A stretch of 13,764 nucleotides of DNA from Pseudomonas sp. GTDB taxonomy: Bacteria; Pseudomonadota; Gammaproteobacteria; Pseudomonadales; Pseudomonadaceae. The position numbers were made by a program, and so were the translations under genes. This document shows positions 6,820 through 13,396 of this stretch, in pieces. Under the pieces are notes generated by a model. It did no database searches and had not been told where the DNA came from. It worked only from the letters and a program-made list of their open reading frames with translations. The stretch is from contig JAQZAY010000079.1 in the NCBI GenBank assembly GCA_029239415.1, positions 1-13,764 of the forward strand, in the 5' to 3' direction. Position 1 is the first letter of the stretch. The number at the start of each line of letters is the position of its first letter.

Positions 6820-7971
6820 TCAATCGTCGCGCTGTGCGCTGGGGGCATCGGTGTGCTGGGTCTGGTCGGGGCTGATGCGGATCGAGGCGCCCTGGGTCAG
6901 CTTGAGCTGGCCTGCGATGACCACCTGATCACCTGCCTTGAGGCCCTTGTGGATGACCACCAGGCCATCGCGGCGCTCCCCGGTCTCGACGGTGCGGCGG
7001 TCGGCCGTCAGCTGCGGCTGATCCTCGTCCTGCTGCTGCGCCTGGCCATCTTCTCCCTGCTTGTCGGTCACCACGTACACCGAGTTGCCATAGAGGGTAT
7101 AGGTGACCGCACTTTCAGGCACCACCACCTGCGGCCGCGGGTCGGGCAGCAGCACCTGCAGGTTGGCGAACATGCCGGGCAGCAGCTTGCCTTCCGGGTT
7201 GCCCAGGGTCGCGCGAACCAGCAGGTTGCGGGTGCTCTCCTCGACTTTCGGATTGATCGCGCTGAGAGTGGCGGGAAACCGCTGGTCGGGATAGGCCGCC
7301 ACCTGGACCTGGACCTGCTGGCCCAGGCTCAGGCGGGGCAGGGCCTGCTCGGCGACATTGAAATCGACATACAGGCTGCTGACATCCTGAAGAGTAGCGA
7401 TCACCGTGCCGCTGGCCAGGTAGTCGCCGATGTCGACCTGGCGAATGCCGATGGTGCCGCTGAAGGGGGCGCGCATGCTTTTTTTCGCGAGCGACGCCTT
7501 GAGCTGGTCGACCACGGCCTGGTTGCGCTGGAACTGTGCGCGCAGACGGTCGTATTCGCCGCGGGAGATGGCCTGGCTGCCGACCAGCTGGCCGCCACGG
7601 CCGAAGTCGACCCTGGCCAGGCCGAGGTCGGCCTGGGCCGTGCCCAGCAGCGCGGTTTCCTCGCTGCTGTCCAGTTCGAGCAGCAATTGGCCGGCCTTGA
7701 CCGGCTGGCCCGATTCGAAGTGCAACGCCTTGACGGTGCCCGCGGTCTCCAGGCTCAGCTCGACCCCTTGCAAGGCCTTGAGGCTACCGACCGCAGGCAG
7801 GCGCTCCTGCCAGCTACGCTCGACCGCGGCCGCCGCGGCGACGCTGACCGGCGGCTTGGGGGCCGAGAACATCTGGATCTGCTGGTAGATGGAGAAGGCC
7901 TTGTAGCCCCCCAGCATCAGCACGATCAGCAGAACGACAGCCAACATGATCAGCATGCGGCGGCGAAGCAT
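6820..7971 (-). CDS. mexV: RND efflux periplasmic adaptor (MexV-like membrane-fusion protein)
   Basis: This 383-residue adaptor links the RND permease to an outer-membrane channel. It has a basic N-terminus (MLRRR) followed by one hydrophobic segment (7-26) with no lipobox cysteine, so it is anchored by a transmembrane helix rather than lipidated. A first lipoyl half (about 68-101), an alpha-hairpin (about 104-165), the second lipoyl half with the conserved RAPFSGTIG (167-175), a beta-barrel (about 200-285) and a membrane-proximal domain follow. Residues 303-325 form a Gln/Asp/Glu-rich insertion. AAGGA lies 8 nt before the ATG. First gene of mexVW; the promoter should lie in 7972-8084, where I see no convincing -35/-10 pair. 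Family is certain, the MexV identity rests on pairing and synteny. Confidence 0.9.
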   Translation of the reverse strand: MLRRRMLIMLAVVLLIVLMLGGYKAFSIYQQIQMFSAPKPPVSVAAAAAVERSWQERLPAVGSLKALQGVELSLETAGTVKALHFESGQPVKAGQLLLELDSSEETALLGTAQADLGLARVDFGRGGQLVGSQAISRGEYDRLRAQFQRNQAVVDQLKASLAKKSMRAPFSGTIGIRQVDIGDYLASGTVIATLQDVSSLYVDFNVAEQALPRLSLGQQVQVQVAAYPDQRFPATLSAINPKVEESTRNLLVRATLGNPEGKLLPGMFANLQVLLPDPRPQVVVPESAVTYTLYGNSVYVVTDKQGEDGQAQQQDEDQPQLTADRRTVETGERRDGLVVIHKGLKAGDQVVIAGQLKLTQGASIRISPDQTQHTDAPSAQRDD

Positions 7972-8084
7972 GGTCCGGTTCCTTGGCGATCTGGTTATGG
8001 TTTGTCAGGCACGACTGCGGGCGATCCTGTCCCGGTGCGGGTGGAGAGAGTATTGCTGGTTTTTTGAGAAAGGGGGTGCCAATG

Positions 8085-8119
8085 CTGGCCTCTTCGCTGC
8101 TTGCCAGCGAAGAGGCCAG
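8085..8119 (-). repeat. 15-bp perfect inverted repeat, REP-like, downstream of the DUF1513 gene
   Basis: CTGGCCTCTTCGCTG (8085-8099) is repeated exactly as its reverse complement at 8105-8119 around a 5-nt loop. The core GGCCTCTTCGC resembles the repetitive extragenic palindromes common in the P. putida group. It starts 19 nt past the DUF1513 stop and lies 113 bp before mexV in the direction of transcription. No T-run directly follows the stem on the minus strand, so it may act as an mRNA 3'-end stabiliser or weak terminator rather than a classic intrinsic terminator. It marks the boundary between the iron-type operon and mexVW. No other copy was seen in the window. Confidence 0.75.
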
Positions 8120-8138
8120 GCCAGTCAATCAAGATGCA

Positions 8139-9236
8139 TCAGACAAGATGCAAATGGTTGTCCCAGAATCCGGATGGCAACTCCAGCGGCTGGCCGATCA
8201 GCTGCGCCTTGCGGCAATCATAGAACCGGCACCGCCCCTGGCCCGAGGTCACCACGAAGCCATCGGCCACCGCCCCCACCCCGGCACAGTCCGGCATCGG
8301 CGCATCCAGGCGAACCTCGGCGCTGTCCAGGTCCCAGATGAACAGCCGGTTGGCCCGCGGCGCGGTCAACGCCACCAGGCGCAGCTCGCTATGGACGGCG
8401 ACGCTGGCGGTGTAGTTGGCCATCGACTGCAGCTGCCGCTCAGGCACCGGGAAAGGCTGGAACGGCTGCCCTGGCCGCTTGATCGCGATCAGCTCGGCCG
8501 TCTCCTCGCCACCGCCCATGAACTGCTGGCCGGCGACGATGGTGCCGTCGGCGCCGATCGCCAGGTGGCGCACGCTGTTCATCTGCTGCCCGAGCACTTC
8601 CTTGCTCAGCAAGGTGCCATCGCGCTGCATCAGCACCAGGCTTGGCTCCATGGCGTCGAGGTTCATTTCCACTCGGCTTTCGGCTTCGGTGCGAATACCG
8701 CCGTTGGCCACCACCAGGGTCTCGCCATCGGGCAACCATGACACCTGGTGCGGGCCGATGCCATGGGTGGACAGTTCGCCGGTGTAGCGCAGGCGCTCAC
8801 CTTCGAAGCGGTAGACCCCAAGCACGCCACGTCCCGGATCGGTGGTGTCGTTCTCGGTGGTGTACAGCCACTGGCCGTCCTTGTGGATCACCGCATGGCC
8901 GTAGAAGTGCCGGTCGGGCTGGGAGGTGATGGTCTGCAGCAGGCGCCCGTCGCGCAAATCGATCAGGTAGCTCTCGGTGCCTGGGCGACGAGCCACGAAC
9001 AGCGCGACCGGCTGTTCGGGATGGTTGATGATGTCGTGGCAACGCAGGCCCACCTGGGTTGCGAACACCTGGGTGCCGTCCAGGCGATAACCGACGGCAT
9101 AGTGTTTGCCATCGCCGTCATCGCGCGCCGACAGCAGCAGCGGCTCGCTGCCTTTGCTGCGAAAAAGACTCCAGCCGCCCAATGTAAGGGCGCTGAGCAA
9201 TACGCTACCGAGTTTGATCGCCTGGCGTCGCAGCAT
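8139..9236 (-). CDS. DUF1513 family protein, exported seven-bladed beta-propeller
   Basis: This 365-residue protein begins MLRRQAIKLGSVLLSALTLGGW, a signal with an R3-R4 pair followed by a hydrophobic core, so Tat-type export to the periplasm is plausible. The remainder is beta-rich with repeated blade-like segments (for example GQWLYTTEND, GETLVVANGG, DGTIVAGQQF), as expected for DUF1513 beta-propellers. Histidines H110, H114, H158 and H163 sit in conserved-looking HFYGHAVIH and HGIGPHQVSW motifs and might bind metal or heme. The start at 9236 is chosen because it lies one base after the upstream gene's TGA; ATGs at 9257 and 9248 would give a longer N-terminus with no better ribosome site. 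Third gene of the di-heme/imelysin operon. The biochemical function is unknown; association with imelysin genes is recurrent across bacteria, which suggests a role in iron or heme handling. Confidence 0.85.
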   Translation of the reverse strand: MLRRQAIKLGSVLLSALTLGGWSLFRSKGSEPLLLSARDDGDGKHYAVGYRLDGTQVFATQVGLRCHDIINHPEQPVALFVARRPGTESYLIDLRDGRLLQTITSQPDRHFYGHAVIHKDGQWLYTTENDTTDPGRGVLGVYRFEGERLRYTGELSTHGIGPHQVSWLPDGETLVVANGGIRTEAESRVEMNLDAMEPSLVLMQRDGTLLSKEVLGQQMNSVRHLAIGADGTIVAGQQFMGGGEETAELIAIKRPGQPFQPFPVPERQLQSMANYTASVAVHSELRLVALTAPRANRLFIWDLDSAEVRLDAPMPDCAGVGAVADGFVVTSGQGRCRFYDCRKAQLIGQPLELPSGFWDNHLHLV

Positions 9237-9237
9237 G

Positions 9238-10302
9238 TCAGTCACCATCGTTGGCATTGAAGCCCAGCTGGATGTTCAACGCCTTGGCCAGTTCGCCTTC
9301 GTGCAGGCGGTGGACCACGTTGAGGCTGTCGTAGATCTGGTTCAGGGTCTGCTTGCCGGCGTCATCGGCCAGCAGCTCGCCCAACGGCTTCTGGTTGTCG
9401 GCCAGCATCTTGAGCGAGGTGGCGTAGGCATCGTCGATCTTCTGCGCCAAGGCGTCCTGGTCGCTGCCCAGCAGGCCACGCAGGCCCTTGTTGTCGACCC
9501 CGACCCAGAGGGCCTGGGCGGCCTTGAGGCTGGCTTCCAGGCTCTTGATCGAGGAATGGCTGCGCCAGGCCTCGGCCTGCATCGGCTGGGCGATCCCCTT
9601 GCTCTGGCGGCCCATCGGGGCGCCCAGCTTTTTCTTCAGGGTGTCGAGCGCGGTGACCTGTGCGCGCAGCAGGTCGGCGATCGCCTCGTGGGAGTCAGCG
9701 TAGCGCTGGTTGGGAAACTTGGTCATCTGCGCGAGCATGCCGTCGGTGTTGTTCCAGCCCTTGAGGATTTCCTCGGCCAGGGCCTTCTGGTGATCGCCGA
9801 TGGCGACCAGCAGCGGGCAGTAGCGGGCCTTCTGCTCAGGCGTGGCGACGTCCGGCTTGCTGTCGAAGAGGATGTATTCGTAGGCCGACAGGCCGCGCAC
9901 CACGACGCTGGACTTTTCCAGGGTCTGGCCGTCGATCGGCTTGTCGCCATTGACCAGCTGCTCGACCTGGCGACCGACCAGGTTTTTCTTGTCTGGCCAG
10001 AACTGCACCTGCCAGGCGCGGTTGCCCTCGGCCAGCGGGCCGACCAGCAGCGGCTGCAGTTCGGCCCAGGCCTTCTGCGCGGACAGGAAATCGCTGCGCG
10101 CGGCCTCCAGGCTCGCCTTGCCTTCGCAGAAGGCCAGTGCACTGGCGGCCAACTGGCGGTCGGCCTCGACCCAGCGGCTGTAGGTCGGCAGGATCACCTG
10201 CTTGGCGATGGCGGCGGAGGTCACGGCCTGTGGGTCCTGCGGCGAGCAGGCACCGAGGGCGAGTGCGGCGAGGCTGGTGAACAACAGTTTGGGTCGGAAC
10301 AT
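9238..10302 (-). CDS. Imelysin-like lipoprotein with degenerate GxHxxE motif
   Basis: This 354-residue protein has a lipoprotein signal: basic start, hydrophobic core, and lipobox LGAC with the lipidated C19 followed by Ser-Pro. A serine at +2 favours the outer membrane. The rest is helical, and residues 137-142 read GLSAYE where family members such as IcmP have GYHAIE, so the histidine of the metal-site GxHxxE motif is replaced by serine and the glutamate is kept. It corresponds to P. aeruginosa PA4372 by position. AAGGAG lies 6 nt before the ATG. It follows the di-heme gene by 19 bp and precedes the DUF1513 gene by one base, so the three form one operon. It probably binds iron or a partner in the periplasm, but not through the classic metal site. 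Peptidase activity is unlikely. Confidence 0.85.
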   Translation of the reverse strand: MFRPKLLFTSLAALALGACSPQDPQAVTSAAIAKQVILPTYSRWVEADRQLAASALAFCEGKASLEAARSDFLSAQKAWAELQPLLVGPLAEGNRAWQVQFWPDKKNLVGRQVEQLVNGDKPIDGQTLEKSSVVVRGLSAYEYILFDSKPDVATPEQKARYCPLLVAIGDHQKALAEEILKGWNNTDGMLAQMTKFPNQRYADSHEAIADLLRAQVTALDTLKKKLGAPMGRQSKGIAQPMQAEAWRSHSSIKSLEASLKAAQALWVGVDNKGLRGLLGSDQDALAQKIDDAYATSLKMLADNQKPLGELLADDAGKQTLNQIYDSLNVVHRLHEGELAKALNIQLGFNANDGD

Positions 10303-10321
10303 GTCCGGCTCCTTGCGCTTT

Positions 10322-11743
10322 TTAAAGTGAGTTCAGAAAAGCCAGCAGCGCGGCACGCTGCTCGGCATCGAAGGTCAGGACCTGCTGGCGCGCAGCCTCT
10401 GCCTCGCCGCCATGCCAGAGCACGGCTTCGAGCAGGTTGCGGGCGCGCCCGTCATGCAGAAACTGGGTGTGGCCGCTGACCTTGGCGGTCAGGCCGATGC
10501 CCCAGAGGGGCGGGGTACGCCAGTCCTGGCCGCCCGCCGCGAATTCGCTGCGGTCGTCGGCAAGGCCTGGGCCCATGTCGTGCAGCAGCAGGTCACTGTA
10601 GGGGCGGATGACCTGGTTCGCCAGTTCAGGCTCCCGGGCATCGGCAGCCGTGGTGAACTGCGGGGCATGGCAGCCCTGGCAGCCGGCTTCGAAGAACAGG
10701 TTCTTGCCCGCCAGCACCTGTGGCGCGTCGACCTGGCGGCGCGCGGGCACGCCCAGGTTGCGCGTGTAGAAAGACACCAGGCGCAGGATGTTGTCGCTGA
10801 CTTCCTTTTCGCCGTCGGCGCCGTCGCCATTGGGCGCGGCCAGGCAGTCGAGCTGGGTCGGCATGCAGTCGTCGACCGGGCGCAAGGTGGTGGTCAGGCC
10901 CATGTCGCCGGAAAACGCATGCACGTTCTGCTGGTTGATGTTCGGCTGCCCGGCCTTCCAGCCGAAGCGGCCCAGCACGGTGGCGCCCTGGGCGTCGTCC
11001 CAGACCCGGTTGGGGCGCCCGCGGATGCCATCGCCGTTGCGATCGTCGGGGTCGGCGTTGGCCAGTATCGCGGCCTCGGGGATGGCCTCGAGCAGGCCCA
11101 GGCCGATCATCGGCGGCGCGACCCGCGCTGAAAAACGCGTGTCCGGGTGCATCGGCCCATAGCCGAGCCGGGTGACCTGCAGGTGCGGGCGGCGCAGCTC
11201 GACCTGGGTGCCGTCCTTGAAGGTGACGGTCTGGGTACTGTAGTCGATGCGTACCTTGCCCTCGGGCGCGATGCCGGGGATCGCCATGTCCTGCAGCTGG
11301 GTGCCGTACACCGGCTCCGGAACTACGCCCAGTCGCTCGATGATCTTCATGTATTCAGGCCGGTCGGGAATCGACAGGCGCACCAGCATCGACACCGCAT
11401 TGCGGGCATCGGGCCCGGGTGGGTGGCCACGACCGTCGCGTACGTGGCAGTTCTGGCAGGCATTGGTGTTGAACAGCGGGCCAAGGCCATCGCGCGCGGT
11501 GGTAGTGGAGGGAGCGATCACCCACGGGCTGCGGAAAAAACTGTTGCCCACGCTGAAGTCCAGGCGCCGCTCGGGGCTCAGGTTCGCCGAGGGCATGGAA
11601 AACGCATTGCGGTCAGCCCGCTGCACCGTCGCCTGCCCGCCCGACAGCGCCTCGCCCGGCTCGGCCTGGGTGAAGCGCGGCGCGTCATCGCAGGCGGCCA
11701 GGGCAATGGCCAGCAGCAAGGGGCTGAGACGGAGCAAGGACAT
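10322..11743 (-). CDS. Di-heme c-type oxidoreductase, DUF1111 (thiol oxidoreductase-like) lipoprotein
   Basis: This 473-residue periplasmic lipoprotein carries two covalent heme c sites, CQNCH (96-100) and CQGCH (355-359). The signal ends in lipobox LAAC with lipidated C18, followed by Asp-Asp; under the E. coli +2 rule this favours inner-membrane retention. Between the hemes are a DPDDRNGDGI loop (231-240), which looks like a calcium-binding turn, and a C293/C300 pair that could form a disulfide. The C-terminal FLHDGRARNLLEAVLWHGGEA region (429-449) is typical of the MauG/di-heme peroxidase relatives. The ATG at 11743 is chosen over an upstream in-frame ATG at 11896 because AGGA lies 6 nt before it and the signal peptide starts there. 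First gene of the operon with the imelysin-like and DUF1513 genes. Likely an electron-transfer or peroxidase-like partner for iron handling; the substrate is unknown. Confidence 0.88.
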   Translation of the reverse strand: MSLLRLSPLLLAIALAACDDAPRFTQAEPGEALSGGQATVQRADRNAFSMPSANLSPERRLDFSVGNSFFRSPWVIAPSTTTARDGLGPLFNTNACQNCHVRDGRGHPPGPDARNAVSMLVRLSIPDRPEYMKIIERLGVVPEPVYGTQLQDMAIPGIAPEGKVRIDYSTQTVTFKDGTQVELRRPHLQVTRLGYGPMHPDTRFSARVAPPMIGLGLLEAIPEAAILANADPDDRNGDGIRGRPNRVWDDAQGATVLGRFGWKAGQPNINQQNVHAFSGDMGLTTTLRPVDDCMPTQLDCLAAPNGDGADGEKEVSDNILRLVSFYTRNLGVPARRQVDAPQVLAGKNLFFEAGCQGCHAPQFTTAADAREPELANQVIRPYSDLLLHDMGPGLADDRSEFAAGGQDWRTPPLWGIGLTAKVSGHTQFLHDGRARNLLEAVLWHGGEAEAARQQVLTFDAEQRAALLAFLNSL

Positions 11744-11749
11744 CAACAA

Positions 11750-11753
11750 TCCT
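11750..11753 (-). promoter_or_regulatory. Ribosome binding site deciding the di-heme gene start
   Basis: AGGA on the minus strand is 6 nt before the ATG at 11743. It rules in the start directly ahead of the lipoprotein signal peptide and rules out the 51-codon upstream extension, which would run into the icmP terminator. Confidence 0.65.
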
Positions 11754-11803
11754 GGGCGAGAGCAAAAACCGGCGTGCAAGCTTAGCAGGCCAAGGAGATA
11801 TGA

Positions 11804-11822
11804 ATAAGAGGGATTTGCGTTT
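11804..11822 (-). promoter_or_regulatory. Candidate shared operator upstream of the di-heme operon
   Basis: On the plus strand the bases are ATAAGAGGGATTTGCGTTT. They match 14 of 19 positions of the element upstream of icmP (13310-13328), in the same orientation, and lie 60 nt before the start codon compared with 62 nt for icmP. The AATC core with flanking A/T-rich arms weakly resembles a Fur box (about 10 of 19). A -10-like TATTCA overlaps its downstream edge at 11801-11806. Function is inferred from the shared sequence and spacing only. Confidence 0.4.
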
Positions 11823-11859
11823 GCCGGATGAAAATTGCGGGTACCTACAGGTCTCGAGC

Positions 11860-11887
11860 AAAAAAAAGGCGGCCCTGAAGCCGCCTT
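11860..11887 (-). terminator. Rho-independent terminator of icmP
   Basis: Read on the minus strand, an 8-bp perfect stem AAGGCGGC/GCCGCCTT with a 6-nt loop is followed directly by a run of eight T, two of them within the stem. It begins 19 nt after the icmP stop codon. This separates icmP from the di-heme operon 117 bp downstream, which therefore needs its own promoter. Confidence 0.9.
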
Positions 11888-11906
11888 CTGGAACATGAAA
11901 CGCTGA

Positions 11907-13247
11907 TCAGAACTCGTGATCGGCCGTATCCGGGCTCAGGTTGGAGATGCCCAGCTTGCCCGCGGCCTGCTCGATCGCACCGGTCTGCTTGACCAGGGCG
12001 GCGATGGCATCGCGCACGACCTGGTTGCCCGCGGCGTTGTCCGGGGCGATCAGCTGGTCGTAGTGCTCGCCCTTGAGGGCGTGGTCGACGATCAGCTGGA
12101 TCTTGGCCTCGGTGGCCTCGAGGTCGGCCTTGAGGGTGGTGTCGGCGGCAGGGTCTGCCTTGGCTACCAGCGAGGACAGGCTCGGGCCGCTCACCTTGGA
12201 ACCGTCTGGACGGGTGTACTCGCCCAGGTAGACGTTGCGGATGCCCTTGGCGTCGTAGAAGTGCGAGAAGTGCGTGTTGTCGCTGAAGCAGTCCTGCTCG
12301 TCTTCCGGCGAATTGGCTTCGAGCGAGACTTTCATGCGCTCACCGGCCAGTTCGCCCAGCGACAGGCTGCCCATGCCGAACAGCATCTTGCGCAGGCCGT
12401 CGTTGACAGGCTCTGCCTCGAGCTTGGCGCGGTAGTTGTCGGCAACGTTCGGCGCCCAGTTGGCGAGCATTTCCTCGAGGTCGCTGACCAGCAGGTCGGT
12501 CACGGCCTTGAGGTAGGCGCGACGGCGGTCGTTGTGGCCACCGGTGGCGCCTTCGCCTTCGAGGTAGTCGGAAGCCGGGCGGTTGCCGGCGCCTGGGCCG
12601 GTGCCGTTGAGGTCCTGGCCCCACAGCAGGAATTCGATGGCATGGTAGCCGGTGGCGACGTTGGCTTCGGAACCGCCCAGCTCGTTCAGGCCGGCGAGCT
12701 TCTCCGGGGTGATGTCCTTGACGTCGACCTTGTCTTCGCCGACCTGGATCTCGGTGTTGGCGATGATGTTGGCGCCAGCGGCCGGGTTGCCCAGGGCGTG
12801 CTCGTAGGAGGCGTCGACGTAGTCGATCAGGCCTTCGTCCAGCGGCCAGGCGTTAACCTGTCCTTCCCAGTCGTCGATGATGGTGTTGCCGAAGCGGAAG
12901 GCCTCGGTCTGCAGGTACGGTACGCGCGAATCGACCCAGGCTTGCCTGGCGGCCTTGAGGGTGTCGTCGTTGGGCGCGGCGAGGAAAGCATCGACCGCGG
13001 TCTGCAGGGTCTTGGCGGTGCTCAGCGAATCGCTGTACACGGCGTGGACCATCTCGGCGTAATGCTTGACCACGGCCTGGGCTGCGGCTTGGTCGACGGC
13101 AGGGGCTGGCGCCGCGGCGGGGGTGCTGGCGGCAGAAGCAGGTGCCTGGGCTTGCGGGACGGCAGCCTTCTCGTCCTTGTCGCCGCAACCGGCGAGGGAG
13201 ATGGCGATGGCCAGCAGACTGGCGGAGGCCAGAGGCATACGAATCAT
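11907..13247 (-). CDS. icmP: Imelysin (M75) family lipoprotein, insulin-cleaving metalloproteinase homologue
   Basis: This 446-residue secreted lipoprotein has the lipobox LAGC with C21, an Ala/Pro-rich linker (about 29-57) that separates the anchor from the globular part, and then the helical imelysin domain. The family metal motif GxHxxE is present as GYHAIE (200-205) within VATGYHAIEFLLWGQD. AGGA lies 8 nt before the chosen ATG. It matches P. aeruginosa PA4370 (IcmP), an outer-membrane protein first described as an insulin-cleaving metalloprotease. Imelysins are related to EfeO, and later structural work points to iron binding and uptake rather than general proteolysis; that view is from the family. 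It has its own promoter candidate (13307-13336) and terminator, so it is expressed apart from the di-heme operon, whose product set probably works with it. Confidence 0.93.
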   Translation of the reverse strand: MIRMPLASASLLAIAISLAGCGDKDEKAAVPQAQAPASAASTPAAAPAPAVDQAAAQAVVKHYAEMVHAVYSDSLSTAKTLQTAVDAFLAAPNDDTLKAARQAWVDSRVPYLQTEAFRFGNTIIDDWEGQVNAWPLDEGLIDYVDASYEHALGNPAAGANIIANTEIQVGEDKVDVKDITPEKLAGLNELGGSEANVATGYHAIEFLLWGQDLNGTGPGAGNRPASDYLEGEGATGGHNDRRRAYLKAVTDLLVSDLEEMLANWAPNVADNYRAKLEAEPVNDGLRKMLFGMGSLSLGELAGERMKVSLEANSPEDEQDCFSDNTHFSHFYDAKGIRNVYLGEYTRPDGSKVSGPSLSSLVAKADPAADTTLKADLEATEAKIQLIVDHALKGEHYDQLIAPDNAAGNQVVRDAIAALVKQTGAIEQAAGKLGISNLSPDTADHEF

Positions 13248-13306
13248 TGTTGGTTTCCTGCGTCGTGTGGTTGGACTGGTGTGCCGGAGGCACGCGAAAC
13301 CGCAAC

Positions 13307-13336
13307 ATGATGCGAAAGATTTGCATTTGGTGTAAA
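13307..13336 (-). promoter_or_regulatory. Candidate sigma-70 promoter of icmP
   Basis: Read on the minus strand, TTTACA (13331-13336, 5 of 6 to consensus) is separated by 18 nt from CATCAT (13307-13312, 4 of 6). It lies 59 nt before the icmP ATG. The operator-like element at 13310-13328 falls between the two hexamers and over the -10, where a repressor such as Fur would block transcription. Confidence 0.45.
13310..13328 (-). promoter_or_regulatory. Candidate operator upstream of icmP, Fur-box-like
   Basis: On the plus strand the bases are ATGCGAAAGATTTGCATTT. The element holds an imperfect dyad ATGCGAA-AGA-TTTGCAT (7-bp arms, one mismatch). Aligned on the minus strand over 13312-13330 it matches the Fur consensus GATAATGATAATCATTATC at about 11 of 19 positions, including AATG, AATC and TT. 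It also resembles the element upstream of the di-heme gene. Iron control would suit an imelysin gene but the match is only moderate. Confidence 0.4.
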
Positions 13337-13396
13337 GGGGCGCGCACGGAAATCTTCAAATGCCCTTTCATGGTGCGGCGTGGCGGATGGCGAGGG

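Noticed and set aside
4019..6928. Long plus-strand open frame (969 codons) opposite mexW
   Set aside because: It is antisense to a clear RND permease, its product is a His/Gln/Asp-rich low-complexity sequence with no domain, and long antisense frames are expected from G/C third-position bias.
6853..8067. Plus-strand open frame of 404 codons opposite mexV
   Set aside because: Shadow of the adaptor gene; the composition is Ala/Leu/Gln/His-rich with no recognisable motif and no ribosome site in a gap.
7972..8084. Promoter of mexVW
   Set aside because: A promoter must be here or upstream, but no -35/-10 pair with acceptable spacing stood out, and I saw no operator dyad for a local regulator.
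9106..10479. Plus-strand open frame of 457 codons across the imelysin-like gene
   Set aside because: It spans three minus-strand genes and the gaps between them, which no single real gene would do here, and it shows no known domain.
11744..11896. 51-codon N-terminal extension of the di-heme protein
   Set aside because: It would start within a few bases of the icmP stop and run through the terminator; the downstream ATG has a ribosome site and a lipoprotein signal peptide.
11916..13310. Plus-strand open frame of 464 codons opposite icmP
   Set aside because: Antisense to a well-supported imelysin gene; Gly/Val/Leu-rich repetitive product typical of a codon-bias shadow.
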